From NCBI RefSeq assembly GCF_000607165.1, contig NZ_JFZG01000026.1, positions 62,001-126,000 on the forward strand: 64,000 nt of DNA. The letters are read 5' to 3'. The DNA is from Ralstonia pickettii. Its GTDB lineage: Bacteria > Pseudomonadota > Gammaproteobacteria > Burkholderiales > Burkholderiaceae. Below the pieces are notes generated by a model, which saw only the letters and a program-made list of their open reading frames with translations, was not told the DNA's origin and did no database searches. Positions 29,441 through 38,578 of this stretch are shown here, in pieces. Each line of letters begins with the position of its first letter. The first letter of the stretch is position 1. Made by a program: the position numbers and the translations under genes.

Positions 29441-30016
29441 TTACGGACGGTTGCCGGTCGGGAACGGCCATGCCGCAGCCGGATTCAGCGCGGTCTTGGC
29501 AGCGGGTGCAGCAGGTGCAGCGGCCGGAGCAGCAGCGGGCTTGGCGACAGCCTTCTTCGCGGGGGCCTTCTTCGCAGCAGGCTTGGCAGCAGCCTTCTTC
29601 GCAGCCGGGGCCTTCTTGGCGGCAGCCTTCTTCGCAGCAGGCTTAGCAGCAGCCTTCTTCGCAGCCGGAGCCTTCTTGGCTGCAACCTTCTTCACTGCAG
29701 CTTTCTTGGCCGGAGCCTTCTTGGCTGCAACCTTCTTCACTGCAGCTTTCTTGGCCGGGGCCTTCTTGGCTGCAACCTTCTTCACTGCAGCTTTCTTGGC
29801 CGGAGCCTTCTTGGCTGCAACCTTTTTCACTGCGGCCTTCTTGGCGGGTGCCTTCTTGGCAGCGACCTTCTTAGCTGCAACCTTCTTGGCCGGGGCCTTC
29901 TTTGCGGCCGGAGCAGCCTTCTTTGCAGCAGCCTTCTTGGCGGCCGGAGCCTTCTTCGCAGCGGCCTTCTTGGCCGGGGCCTTGGCGGCCGGTTTCTTCT
30001 TAGCAGCAGTTGCCAT
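29441..30016 (-). CDS. Histone H1-like (HC2/AlgP-type) DNA-binding protein
   Basis: A 191-residue protein made almost only of Lys, Ala, Pro and Val ([17 protein letters not shown]...). It lacks a folded domain and is like the C-terminal tail of eukaryotic H1 and chlamydial HC2. Such proteins bind and compact DNA non-specifically. The ATG has a strong GAAGGAG site. The last ~12 residues ([14 protein letters not shown]) are a non-basic end. The body is built of Lys-rich 15-residue repeats matching the 45-bp DNA repeats at 29671-29850. Length may vary between strains by repeat number. Confidence 0.85.
   Translation of the reverse strand: MATAAKKKPAAKAPAKKAAAKKAPAAKKAAAKKAAPAAKKAPAKKVAAKKVAAKKAPAKKAAVKKVAAKKAPAKKAAVKKVAAKKAPAKKAAVKKVAAKKAPAKKAAVKKVAAKKAPAAKKAAAKPAAKKAAAKKAPAAKKAAAKPAAKKAPAKKAVAKPAAAPAAAPAAPAAKTALNPAAAWPFPTGNRP
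29671..29850 (-). repeat. Four 45-bp tandem repeats inside the H1-like gene
   Basis: Copies begin at 29671, 29716, 29761 and 29806. The first three are nearly identical; the fourth carries several changes, and more diverged copies flank the array. Each encodes one 15-residue [15 protein letters not shown]-type unit. The near-identity points to recent duplication or slippage. Confidence 0.85.
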
Positions 30017-31759
30017 GGGAAACTCCTTCAAGATTGGGTATCGAACTATCGAGATTGAGCAACCCGACCGGTCCGATCCCACGATGCATTGGCATCGCCA
30101 GACCAACCGAGCGAGCGATTCATCGGCGCACCACCAAACGGCAGTCGCACGCTAATGAATTCGGTAGGAAGATCTGCGACTTGCGCGGCGGAAACACGCA
30201 GCAAGTTACACGCCTCGATTGCGCACACAGGCGTAACCGCAGTCGGCCAGACAGATTGCATCCGGCGAGTCTTCATCAATTGAGAGGACCGGGGCATCGT
30301 GGCCACACCGGTCGAAATCTGATCTTGCGCGAATCGCTGCGTGGACCGCAAAGCCGCGTGCAGCGTGACTTTGCAGACAGCGAAAAACTGGAGAGCGCGC
30401 GTTTTCTTTTGGGGGTAGTACGCCCATCCCAACGGGGGGATCGCAGAGACGGCACCGAGTTCGAACAGCCCTGTCGGCGTGGCGTGCATCAAAGTGGTTA
30501 CGCTCCTCGACTACCTTTCACTTGCCGCTTGGAACTTCATCGTCGTTGATCGCGCGAAGCTTCCTTGCATCGAAGTCAACGTCTTGTCAAGGCGAATCAT
30601 AATTCGTTTGCGCGGTGATGTTAAGAGATTTATGCAAAAAGCGCGGTGAGTTTTGGTGAAGGATTGCGCTGCGTCTGTGCGTCGCTGCGATTCGATTCGC
30701 GCATGCACGCAGATCGATCTCGCGAAGGCGCATTTTCTTGCGTCGTGACATCACGTTACGGCGTTGCTCCACGTTGACACACGCGCCCCGCAAACCCAGT
30801 GGTCATGCCGGTTTACAGCAACACGCGATGTTGTGCGCGTGTGCATCGTGAACACACGCACGCGCCTTGCGCGCATTCGGCATCGTCGTGCGCACCGACG
30901 TGCGAGCTGCGCGATGCGTGTCGAAAAAACCGATGCGTAGATGCGACAACGCGCGCGAATTTTTCGCGCTCAACACGTCGATACACACGCAATTGATGCA
31001 GTCGACACATGCGCATCGACGTGTTCAACGTGTCGACGACACTGCTGACACGCATCTCGAACACCGTCGACGCGCGCCGCGCGAAGTCGATGCGATTGCG
31101 ATGGTCAACAGCGTGCATGCAGGTACCGCAAGTCGCGTGCCGCGCATCCGATGCGCGAGGTGTTGGCGATAGGGTCGACACATCGATGCGTGCGTGAGCG
31201 CGAATCGCATCGACGCATGCGATGTTGGTGCCAATGCATGCGACACCCGCGCCCAAGCGTGACGACGCCGAACTGCTGGCGAGCGCGACCGCGCGATCGC
31301 GACATGCGCTGCGCAAAACCAATCGTCGATCGCGGGAAAACCCTGCTCAGCAACCGCTGAAAAGTTCACGCAACTGCGTTTGAAACGAGGCTGTTTTACG
31401 ACGATAGAAGGATTGTTCTACGGCGATCCACAGGCGATTTTTGTTGCGGCTTTTCTACCCGAAGATTGGCTTCCAGTGTCGTTTCATTCGAAATCAAGTG
31501 CGTGAATTGCTGCAACCGCATATTTGGGTGTCAGGTTGACGCTGATTGTCATGCCATTCGGTTTCACTTCACGATCCGCTCACCACATCAGCACGGCATC
31601 GATCGGGCGGTGTGGCACGGGCCTCGCGCGTGGCACGTGACAAGACAGGGAGGTCGTCGCCAACACCACAGCCCTGGCGAAGACAAACCCGACGAGCAAA
31701 GAGCGCAAGACAGAAGGGGTCCAACACAAGCGTTCTGTTCTGAGTAGTGGAGGCACAAG
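30017..31759. other. 1.7-kb interval without a convincing gene; palindrome-rich block at about 30780-31330
   Basis: No frame here has a recognisable domain, ribosome site and typical codon use. The first part must hold the H1-like promoter. About 30780-31330 is packed with short palindromes and alternating purine-pyrimidine tracts. GTCGAC occurs at 31001, 31032, 31066 and 31174; GCATGC occurs several times; and CGATGCG/GCATCGAC words recur. GTCGACAC (31001-31008) and GTGTCGAC (31030-31037) form an inverted pair. From about 31360 to 31600 the sequence is less GC-rich than the genes around it. The end carries the leader and GGAGG site of the lipoprotein at 31760. Confidence 0.5.
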
Positions 31760-32557
31760 ATGCGCGATCAAGCGTTCTTGTCGAAATCGAATCCGCCGAA
31801 GCGCGGAGTGTTCCTGCAGTGCGTGCTGGCGACGGCATCGCTCGTCGTGTTGGCCGGCTGCGCGAATTCGGGCAGCGGCGACATGGGTACGTCGCTGGGC
31901 GGCGGCAGCGATTCGCAATCAAAGCCTGCGATCGCGGCATCGACCTCGCCCACGTGGTCGAACGACAACGGCAGCAATGCAACGGGTAGCACCGGATCGA
32001 CCGGCAGCACGCCCATCGCGACGCTGACCGGCCCCGTCGAGCAGGTGACGACCGCCACCATCACCGCCATCGTGCCGCTCACCAGCACGCTGACTTCGAC
32101 CACACAAACGCTGGGCGCCGCCACTGGCCTTGGAGCGCCGGTGAGCAACGTGCTGGCGACGCTCGGCAGTGCGCTAGGCAGCGAGGGCAGCACGATCACG
32201 ACGGCCGGCAAGGGGGATGCGCTGGTGTCGACGTTGGGCAACACGGTCGGTGCGCTCGGTTCGCTCACCACCGGGTTGTCGACGATGGTTTCGCCGGCGA
32301 CGCCATCTGCCGCGGGTGGTGCGCCGGGTAGTGCGCTAACCGGTGCACTCGGTGGTGCTCTGGCGCCGGTCACGACGGCAGTCGGTTCGCTGACGGCGGG
32401 CTTGCCTGGTGTCAGTGCGCTTGGTTCGGTCGGCGCGGTCAGCAGTGGTGGTACGGCCGCGACCGGTCCGCTGGGCGGATTGGGCAGCGTTGGTACAACG
32501 GTGGGCGGGTTGGTTGGCGGTGTGCTGTCGGGTGTGACATCCGGCGTGCATCACTAG
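31760..32557 (+). CDS. Low-complexity Gly/Ser/Thr-rich lipoprotein (collagen-like type), copy 1
   Basis: A 265-residue predicted lipoprotein. A signal peptide ends in lipobox LAGC (Cys34). The mature part is dominated by Gly, Ser, Thr, Ala, Val and Leu, with no Cys and few charged residues. It contains a segment (GPVEQVTTATITAIVPLTS, then STLTSTTQTLG) that aligns with one in the next gene, so the two are paralogues. Such Ralstonia proteins are often labelled collagen-like, but no Gly-X-Y repeat is visible. A good GTGGAGGC ribosome site precedes the ATG. Function unknown; a surface or envelope role is likely. Confidence 0.75.
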   Translation: MRDQAFLSKSNPPKRGVFLQCVLATASLVVLAGCANSGSGDMGTSLGGGSDSQSKPAIAASTSPTWSNDNGSNATGSTGSTGSTPIATLTGPVEQVTTATITAIVPLTSTLTSTTQTLGAATGLGAPVSNVLATLGSALGSEGSTITTAGKGDALVSTLGNTVGALGSLTTGLSTMVSPATPSAAGGAPGSALTGALGGALAPVTTAVGSLTAGLPGVSALGSVGAVSSGGTAATGPLGGLGSVGTTVGGLVGGVLSGVTSGVHH

Positions 32558-32689
32558 CCACTGCTCTGTAGAACTTTCTTTGCATTCGACAGCAAACGCA
32601 GGCGGATGCTACCCGCTGGACGCCAGATGCGCGTTCTTCTGACCCGGCGGTGACACGCGGTACGGGCCGCGCTTACAAGGAGACTCACC

Positions 32690-33802
32690 ATGAAGATTCA
32701 GAACCCGCTCCACACTTCTTCTTCCGCTTCGTTGTCCGCCGTTTCGGCGTCGCGCACCCTACTGGCAGCAGCTGCCGTAGCCGTGCTGACACTGGCCGGT
32801 TGCGCTTCGGGCGGCAACCCGAACGGTGATACGACGCCCTCATCGTCGGCCAACAACAATCCGGGCGCTGTGCCGGTCGGCAACGTGGCCAGCAGCGGCG
32901 GCAACGTGGTCACGCAGACGGGCAAGACCGTCAGCGACCTTGGCACGACGATCGGCACGGCGTCGGTGCCCGTCATCGGCGGCACGGCAGCGCAGAAGGA
33001 TCTTGGCGCGACGGTCACCTCCACTGGCAATACGGTCCAGACGTTGGGTGCGGGCATCAGCAACGGGCTCGGCAAGATCGGCTCGACGCCCGACCCGGTC
33101 GGCACCACGGTGCAGAGCTCGGGTGACGTGATCCGCTCCGCCGGGGTGACGGCAGGCAACGCAGGGCAGACCATCTCGGATCTAGGTGCCGCTGGCAGCC
33201 CGCTGGCGCCGCTGAATCCGGTGACTTCGCCGGTGGGCAGCGGTGTGTCGGCGCTCGGGCAAGTGCTGCAAGGTGCGGGCGGCCTGGCCACCATCGCCAC
33301 GTCGAGCGGCCCGGTCCAGCAGGTCACGCAGCAGACCAGCAACGCGATCGTGCCGCTGTCGTCGCAGGTGGTGAAGGGCACGCAGACGGTCGGCAGCACG
33401 ACCATGCTCGGTGGCCCGCTGGCCGGTGCACTCAACACGGTCGGCGGCGGCCTGCAGAGCGGGGGGGCGCAAGTCGGCGCGGCCGGCGGCAACCCGCTCA
33501 CGGCAGACGTTGGCGGTGTGGTCGGCGCCGTCGGCGGCACGGTAGCCAGCGCCGGTGGCCTGGTCAACGGCAGCAGCAGCGGTTCGACGAATCCGCTGGC
33601 GCCGATCACGGGCGCGCTCGGTGGCGGCCTCGGCGGTGGCAGCAATCCGCTGGCGCCGGTAACAAGCGCACTGAGCGGCGCAGCCGGCAGCGGCAACCCG
33701 CTCGCCCCAATCACGAATGCGCTGGGTGGCGTCACGAACGCCACCGGCACCTCCGGCAGCAATCCGCTGTCACCCCTGACCGGTGCGTTGAGCGCGCATT
33801 GA
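32690..33802 (+). CDS. Low-complexity Gly/Ser/Thr-rich lipoprotein, copy 2 with NPLAPIT repeats
   Basis: A 370-residue predicted lipoprotein with lipobox LAGC (Cys38). The middle (GPVQQVTQQTSNAIVPLSS, then QVVKGTQTVGS) matches the paralogue upstream. The C-terminal quarter has several copies of a short unit: NPLAPITGALGG, NPLAPVTSALSG, NPLAPITNALGG and NPLSPLTGALS. Helical stretches such as TVSDLGTTIG and NTVQTLGAG recur in the N-terminal half. An AAGGAGACT ribosome site precedes the ATG. It is separated by 132 bp from copy 1 and by 66 bp from the DUF2147 gene. Function unknown. Confidence 0.78.
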   Translation: MKIQNPLHTSSSASLSAVSASRTLLAAAAVAVLTLAGCASGGNPNGDTTPSSSANNNPGAVPVGNVASSGGNVVTQTGKTVSDLGTTIGTASVPVIGGTAAQKDLGATVTSTGNTVQTLGAGISNGLGKIGSTPDPVGTTVQSSGDVIRSAGVTAGNAGQTISDLGAAGSPLAPLNPVTSPVGSGVSALGQVLQGAGGLATIATSSGPVQQVTQQTSNAIVPLSSQVVKGTQTVGSTTMLGGPLAGALNTVGGGLQSGGAQVGAAGGNPLTADVGGVVGAVGGTVASAGGLVNGSSSGSTNPLAPITGALGGGLGGGSNPLAPVTSALSGAAGSGNPLAPITNALGGVTNATGTSGSNPLSPLTGALSAH

Positions 33803-33868
33803 TCCCTGCGCCGACATCATCGATCAGCCCTCACCGATTTTTTTGACTGACAACAAGGAGACTCCACA

Positions 33869-34324
33869 ATGAAACATACCCCCCACTCTCTCGCGCGCCT
33901 GGCTGGCGCATTGGCCCTCGCACTGGCAGCCGGCAGCGCTTTCGCGCAAGTCAGCCCCGCCGGCACCTGGAAGACCATCGACGACAACACAGGCAAACAG
34001 AAAGGCGAGGTGACGATCGTCGATAACGGCGGCACGTTCTCGGGCAAGGTCAGCAAGATCCTGGTACCCGGCGACGAGAACAAGACCTGCACCAAGTGCA
34101 CGGACGACCGCAAGGACCAGCCGATCAAGGGCCTGACGATCCTCACGGGTCTGAAGGCGGACGGCAACAACAACTGGGATGGCGGTCAGATCCTGGACCC
34201 GGAAAACGGCAAGGTCTACAGCGCCAAGATGTCGCTGTCGGAAGACGGTCAGAAACTGAATGTGCGCGGCTTCCTGGGCATCAGCCTGCTGGGCCGTACG
34301 CAAACGTGGATTCGCGAGCAATGA
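33869..34324 (+). CDS. DUF2147 family secreted protein
   Basis: A 151-residue protein with a Sec signal peptide (about 1-26, AFA before QVSPAGTWKT) and a DUF2147 beta-barrel-like domain. Conserved parts are GTWKTIDDNTGKQKGEVTI, a CTKCTDDRKDQPIKGL segment with two Cys, and GGQILDPENGKVYSAKM. The C-terminus LGRTQTWIREQ is typical. Function is unknown. A strong AAGGAGACTCC site precedes the ATG, almost the same as that of the gene before. Confidence 0.88.
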   Translation: MKHTPHSLARLAGALALALAAGSAFAQVSPAGTWKTIDDNTGKQKGEVTIVDNGGTFSGKVSKILVPGDENKTCTKCTDDRKDQPIKGLTILTGLKADGNNNWDGGQILDPENGKVYSAKMSLSEDGQKLNVRGFLGISLLGRTQTWIREQ

Positions 34325-34394
34325 TCGCCCACTGATAGCGAAACCTCCCAACGCGCGGCGGTGCCCCTCCTTGTGGATGGGCACCGTCTCTTCG

Positions 34395-34424
34395 GGCGCC
34401 GGTGCAAGCCGGCGCCTTCTTTTT
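34395..34424 (+). terminator. Terminator after the DUF2147 gene
   Basis: GGCGCCGG (34395-34402) pairs with CCGGCGCC (34409-34416) around a 6-base loop, followed by TTCTTTTT. A second stem (GGTGCCC/GGGCACC) lies just upstream. Confidence 0.85.
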
Positions 34425-34460
34425 GCGGAAATCCGCACACTGCGCGCACGGTATCTCCAC

Positions 34461-34487
34461 TAAAGAAGACAACTCGATCGCCGTTAC
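34461..34487 (+). promoter_or_regulatory. Sigma-28 (FliA) type promoter for the chemoreceptor gene
   Basis: TAAAGAAG (34461-34468), an 11-base spacer and GCCGTTAC (34480-34487) match the flagellar consensus TAAAGTTT-N11-GCCGATAA at 5/8 and 6/8 positions with exact spacing. It lies 43 bp before the start of a methyl-accepting chemotaxis gene, the expected class of target. Confidence 0.65.
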
Positions 34488-34529
34488 ACCGTTGCGGAGT
34501 CGTCAAACAATAAGTGGAGAAAACGCGAC

Positions 34530-36077
34530 ATGCGACAGTGGACACTCAAAGCAAAGCTGCGCCTCGCGCTGGCCCTGATGTGGCTGGGGCTGATCGGCGT
34601 TGGCATCTGGAGCGCGATGGAGACCCGCGCGACCATGCTCGACGAACGTAAGGTCGGGCTGCAGAACCTGGTGGACGCCGCCGAAGGCGTCGCCAAGCTG
34701 TATCACGGCCGCGCACAATCGGGTGCCATGAGCGAGGCCGATGCCAAGAAAGCCGCGTTGTCGACGCTCGCCTCGATGCGCTTTGGCTCCACCGGCTACC
34801 TGTTCGTGGTCGATTCGCAGTTCATCCTGCTGATGCACCCGACGCTGGCCGACATGGTCGGCAAGAGCACCGCAGGCTTCAAGGACCCGACCGGCAAACC
34901 GGTCTACCCGACCATCGTCAACGCCGCCAAAGACAAGGGCTTCGGCTTTGCCGAATACCAGGGCCGCTTGCCCGGCAGCGAGACCGCATTGCCGAAGATC
35001 GGCTATGTGAAGCACTTCGCGCCGTGGGACTGGAACATTTCTAGCGCCGTCTTTCTGCAGGAAGTGGATGCGGCGTATCGCCACTCGCTCATCGCCAACC
35101 TGCTCGTCATTCTGCTGGTGGGCGGCGCGGTGTCGCTGGCCATGTCGCTCATCATCCGCAACGTGCAGCGCGGGCTGGGCGGTGAGCCCAGCTACGCCAC
35201 CGAGGTCGCACGCCGCATTGCCGGCGGCGACCTGGCCGTGCACGTGCAAACCCACACCGGCGACCGCGACAGCATGCTGGTCGCCATGGCGCAGATGCAG
35301 CAGCAACTGACCGGCACCATCAGCCATATCAAGACGTCGGCGGACTCGATCGCGAGTGCCACCAAGCAGATCGCAGCTGGCAATGCCGATCTGTCGCAAC
35401 GCACGGAAGAGCAGGCTTCGTCGCTGGAGGAAACCGCGTCGAGCATGGAAGAACTGACGAGCATCGTGCGTCAGAACGCTGACAACGCGCGCCAGGCGAG
35501 CACGTTGGCCGTCAACGCATCGGACATCGCGACCAAGGGCGGCGAGGTGGTCGGCCGCGTGATCGACACCATGGCGGGCATCAACGAAAGCAGCAAGAAG
35601 ATTGCCGACATCATCGGCGTAATCGAAGGCATCGCGTTCCAGACGAATATCCTGGCGCTCAATGCCGCGGTCGAGGCCGCGCGTGCCGGCGAACAGGGCC
35701 GCGGCTTCGCCGTGGTGGCCGGAGAGGTGCGAAACCTGGCGCAGCGCTCGGCTGGGGCGGCCAAGGAGATCAAGGAACTCATCGGCGATTCGGTCGGCCG
35801 CGTAGAAAACGGCACCACGCTGGTGGCCGAAGCGGGCAGCGTGATCGACGAGGTGGTGATCGCGGTCAAGCGCGTGACCGACATCATGGGCGAGATCAGT
35901 TCGGCCTCCGAAGAACAAAGCTCCGGCATCGAGCAGGTAAACCAGGCCGTGAACCAGATGGATGAGGTGACGCAGCAGAACGCCGCGCTGGTCGAGCAGG
36001 CTGCGGCCGCTGCGCTGTCGCTGGAAGAACAGGCACAGGTGCTGCGGGACGCGGTGGCGTCGTTCCGCACCGCCTGA
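34530..36077 (+). CDS. Methyl-accepting chemotaxis protein with single Cache sensor
   Basis: A 515-residue chemoreceptor. Membrane helices lie at about 8-28 and 188-210. Between them is an sCache_2-type periplasmic sensor (about 35-185, with [20 protein letters not shown]). A HAMP domain and a long cytoplasmic coiled coil follow. The hairpin tip is [20 protein letters not shown], then [20 protein letters not shown]. There is no C-terminal CheR-binding pentapeptide. sCache_2 sensors bind small organic acids; the ligand is unknown. Flagellar control is suggested by the upstream sigma-28-like promoter. Confidence 0.92.
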   Translation: MRQWTLKAKLRLALALMWLGLIGVGIWSAMETRATMLDERKVGLQNLVDAAEGVAKLYHGRAQSGAMSEADAKKAALSTLASMRFGSTGYLFVVDSQFILLMHPTLADMVGKSTAGFKDPTGKPVYPTIVNAAKDKGFGFAEYQGRLPGSETALPKIGYVKHFAPWDWNISSAVFLQEVDAAYRHSLIANLLVILLVGGAVSLAMSLIIRNVQRGLGGEPSYATEVARRIAGGDLAVHVQTHTGDRDSMLVAMAQMQQQLTGTISHIKTSADSIASATKQIAAGNADLSQRTEEQASSLEETASSMEELTSIVRQNADNARQASTLAVNASDIATKGGEVVGRVIDTMAGINESSKKIADIIGVIEGIAFQTNILALNAAVEAARAGEQGRGFAVVAGEVRNLAQRSAGAAKEIKELIGDSVGRVENGTTLVAEAGSVIDEVVIAVKRVTDIMGEISSASEEQSSGIEQVNQAVNQMDEVTQQNAALVEQAAAAALSLEEQAQVLRDAVASFRTA

Positions 36078-36128
36078 TCGCCGAGACTTCACGCCCGATT
36101 CCCCAACGAGGGGAGGGGCGCCGCGCCG

Positions 36129-36170
36129 TTCTCTGGTGTGTCGCATGGTGCTATGCTGCGCGCCAGAGAA
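36129..36170. promoter_or_regulatory. Inverted repeat flanking a possible -10 upstream of the 447-residue hypothetical
   Basis: TTCTCTGG (36129-36136) and CCAGAGAA (36163-36170) form an 8-bp inverted repeat around TATGCT (36152-36157). The gene at 36196 starts 26 bp later. The layout could be an operator over a promoter, or chance. Confidence 0.35.
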
Positions 36171-36195
36171 TCGATAAAACCATGTTGGAATAGCC

Positions 36196-37539
36196 ATGCC
36201 CGAGCGCAACCGGCCGCCATTCAGTGGCCCTTTTAGCGCGATTGCCGGGTCGACCACCAGCGCCTATGCCGCAGCAGGAGACACTGCCGGCGACGCCCAT
36301 GAGCCGATGTCCGGCGGCCGCTCCAGTGCCGTGCGTGATGTCGCTGCACAGGATCTGGCCAGCGACACCGCGCTGTGGCGCTTTGCGCTGGCCGCAGAGC
36401 ACGGCGGCCGCGCGCCCCACCCCGATGCCGCCTTGCGCGACGATCTTTCCGTCCTGCGCATCCTGCGCCACGCTGATGGCCTGCGCCTGCTCCGGCAAGG
36501 ATTGCGCAGTGCGTTCCCGGGTTCAGCCCTGCGCTTGACCACCTTCTGGCCCGAAGAACAGCCGCACGCCTACCCGGCGCGCGCGGAAGCCCGCCCAGCG
36601 GAATTCGGCGATCTGCTCGTGCTGCTGCGCCTGCGCGGCGCGGTGCCGACGCTCGATTGCCGTGCGCTGTTTCTTACCAGCCGCCGCATCGATCAGCCCG
36701 ACGATGCGCTCGACAAGCACCACGCGCTACCGCAGATCAGCCTGTACGAAGGCTGGCCCGATTTCAACGTCTATGCGCGTTCGCCGATCAAGTCGCGCAA
36801 CGCAACCTTCCTGGGCAAGTTTGACCTGTCGGCCGAGCTGGACCCGCTGCGCCGCGTTGGCCGCGACCAGCGCCAGTGGCGCTACCTGACGCCCTGCACT
36901 GGCCTGCAGCAGTACGCGCAATGGCCCGGCGCACGGCCGGCTTCGCCGCTGCAATGGCGCTGGCCGTCGGGCGCGCAAGCCGCTGGCGCACGGCCCAGTT
37001 CCGGTTCGTTTACCGGGCTGCTGCGACAGCTCGCACGCCCGGAAGGCCCCGGCGAGGATTGCTCCGCGGGCACTGATGTGCCGACCTGGGGCCGCCTCAT
37101 CAACAGACTGCTCGATCACAGCTGGGAAGTCGCCCCGAGCCACGCGCTCAAGAGCGGCAATATCAGCTCGCTGGCGTTCTGGACGCGACTGCGCGGCTTC
37201 CTGACGGCGGAGTACCTGCTGGGCTCGCATTCGTTGCAGAAGGGTTTTGGCGCGTCGTTGCAGTTCGAGATGGCCAACGGCCTGCAGGACATCGCCCGCG
37301 ACGACTGGACGGCCACCACCGGCTTCGACCCGGAAGACCTCGACGTGCCCGGCGTGCGCGGCACGCTGCAGCGCATTGCGGCGTCCAGACTGGCCGTCTT
37401 CGGCATGAGCGCCGAAGACCCCGCACCGCTCGCAGCGCCGCGCCCGCAGCGCGGCGTGACCCCGCGCCCCGATGGCGAACGCGAAGGCCTGCGCGTGTTG
37501 CTGATCGACGTGATCCGCCCCAGCGCAGCCGCCCTGTAG
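36196..37539 (+). CDS. Large hypothetical protein (447 aa), unrecognised
   Basis: A 447-residue soluble protein rich in Arg, Ala, Leu and Pro. It has no signal peptide or membrane helix and no motif that I recognise. Distinctive stretches are LYEGWPDFNVYARSPIKSRN near the middle, WRYLTPCTGLQQYAQWPG, and a more conserved-looking C-terminal part (WGRLINRLLDHSWEVAPSHA, then SSLAFWTRLRGFLTAEYLLG). Codon use matches its neighbours, so it is probably a real gene. It stands alone between a chemoreceptor and an EamA transporter, which gives no hint of function. Confidence 0.65.
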   Translation: MPERNRPPFSGPFSAIAGSTTSAYAAAGDTAGDAHEPMSGGRSSAVRDVAAQDLASDTALWRFALAAEHGGRAPHPDAALRDDLSVLRILRHADGLRLLRQGLRSAFPGSALRLTTFWPEEQPHAYPARAEARPAEFGDLLVLLRLRGAVPTLDCRALFLTSRRIDQPDDALDKHHALPQISLYEGWPDFNVYARSPIKSRNATFLGKFDLSAELDPLRRVGRDQRQWRYLTPCTGLQQYAQWPGARPASPLQWRWPSGAQAAGARPSSGSFTGLLRQLARPEGPGEDCSAGTDVPTWGRLINRLLDHSWEVAPSHALKSGNISSLAFWTRLRGFLTAEYLLGSHSLQKGFGASLQFEMANGLQDIARDDWTATTGFDPEDLDVPGVRGTLQRIAASRLAVFGMSAEDPAPLAAPRPQRGVTPRPDGEREGLRVLLIDVIRPSAAAL

Positions 37540-37660
37540 GCACGCCAATTCGATAAAAAGCGACGCCCGCGCCGCAGAGAACGCAACGATTTCTCGGTGG
37601 TGCGCGGCTATGCTGTGGCGTTGCGCTGCTGCGCTTCCTGCCGCCCCTCCGCTGTCGCCC

Positions 37661-38572
37661 ATGCCTTCCGCTGCTCCCGCCTCCGCCGCTTCCACGACAA
37701 CAGCCTCCCCCTGGATGCCCATCCTTGCGCTGATGGGTTCGATGGCCTCTGTGTGCCTCGGTAACTCATTTGCCAAGACGCTGTTTCCGGTACTGGGCGC
37801 TGCGGGCACGGTCACGTACCGCGTGACGATTGGCGCGGTGATCCTGCTGGCGTTCTGGCGGCCGTGGCGCCTGCACCTGAGCCGCGCAGATGCCGGCCGC
37901 ATTGCCCTGTACGGCATCACGCTAGCGAGCATGAACCTGCTGTTCTACCTGTCGCTGCAGCGGTTGCCGATCGGCATTGCGATCGCCATCGAATTCACGG
38001 GGCCGCTGGTGCTGGCCGTGCTGCTGTCGCGCCGCGCTCTGGATTTCGTGTGGATCGGGCTGGCGGTGGTCGGCTTGCTCATGCTGACGGTGGCCGACAA
38101 GTCGGTCGGCCAGGTTGACCACCTGGGCGCGATGTATGCGCTGGCCGCCGGCGTGTGCTGGGCGCTCTACATCCTGACCGGCAAGAACCTCGGCGGCCTG
38201 CATGCGGGCCAGGCTACGTCGATCGGCATGCTGGTCGGTGCGCTGTTTGCGATTCCGTTTGGGGTGGCGCAGGCAGGGTCGGCACTGCTTGCGCCCTCGC
38301 TCATTCTGGCTGGACTGGGCATCGGGCTGCTGTCCAGCGCGATCCCGTATTCGCTGGAGATGGTGGCGCTCAAGCACCTGCCGGGCAAGACGTTTTCCGT
38401 GTTGCTGAGCCTGGAGCCCGCCATCGGCGCGCTGGCGGGGGCAATCGTGCTGCACGAGCAGCTGACCGGGCGCCAATGGGTGGCAATTCTGGCCATCATC
38501 GCTGCGTCAGCGGGGTGTGCGCTGACGGTGCGGGCACCTAAGCCTTCCCCTGATCCTGCCGGCGTCGCCTGA
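37661..38572 (+). CDS. EamA-family exporter (RhtA-like)
   Basis: A 303-residue drug/metabolite transporter with about ten membrane helices in two EamA halves. It resembles RhtA-type threonine/homoserine exporters (SLQRLPIGIAIAIEFTGPLV, then SSAIPYSLEMVALKHLPGK and SLEPAIGALAGAIVLHEQLT). The start MPSAAPAS is chosen because it keeps a short tail before the first helix; an ATG at 37610 would add 17 residues. No regulator is adjacent. The substrate is inferred. Confidence 0.85.
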   Translation: MPSAAPASAASTTTASPWMPILALMGSMASVCLGNSFAKTLFPVLGAAGTVTYRVTIGAVILLAFWRPWRLHLSRADAGRIALYGITLASMNLLFYLSLQRLPIGIAIAIEFTGPLVLAVLLSRRALDFVWIGLAVVGLLMLTVADKSVGQVDHLGAMYALAAGVCWALYILTGKNLGGLHAGQATSIGMLVGALFAIPFGVAQAGSALLAPSLILAGLGIGLLSSAIPYSLEMVALKHLPGKTFSVLLSLEPAIGALAGAIVLHEQLTGRQWVAILAIIAASAGCALTVRAPKPSPDPAGVA

Positions 38573-38578
38573 CGTCGT

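Noticed and set aside
30046-30492. Minus-strand ORF of 148 codons upstream of the H1-like gene
   Set aside because: No ribosome site, no recognisable domain, atypical composition; it overlaps the region that must carry the H1-like promoter.
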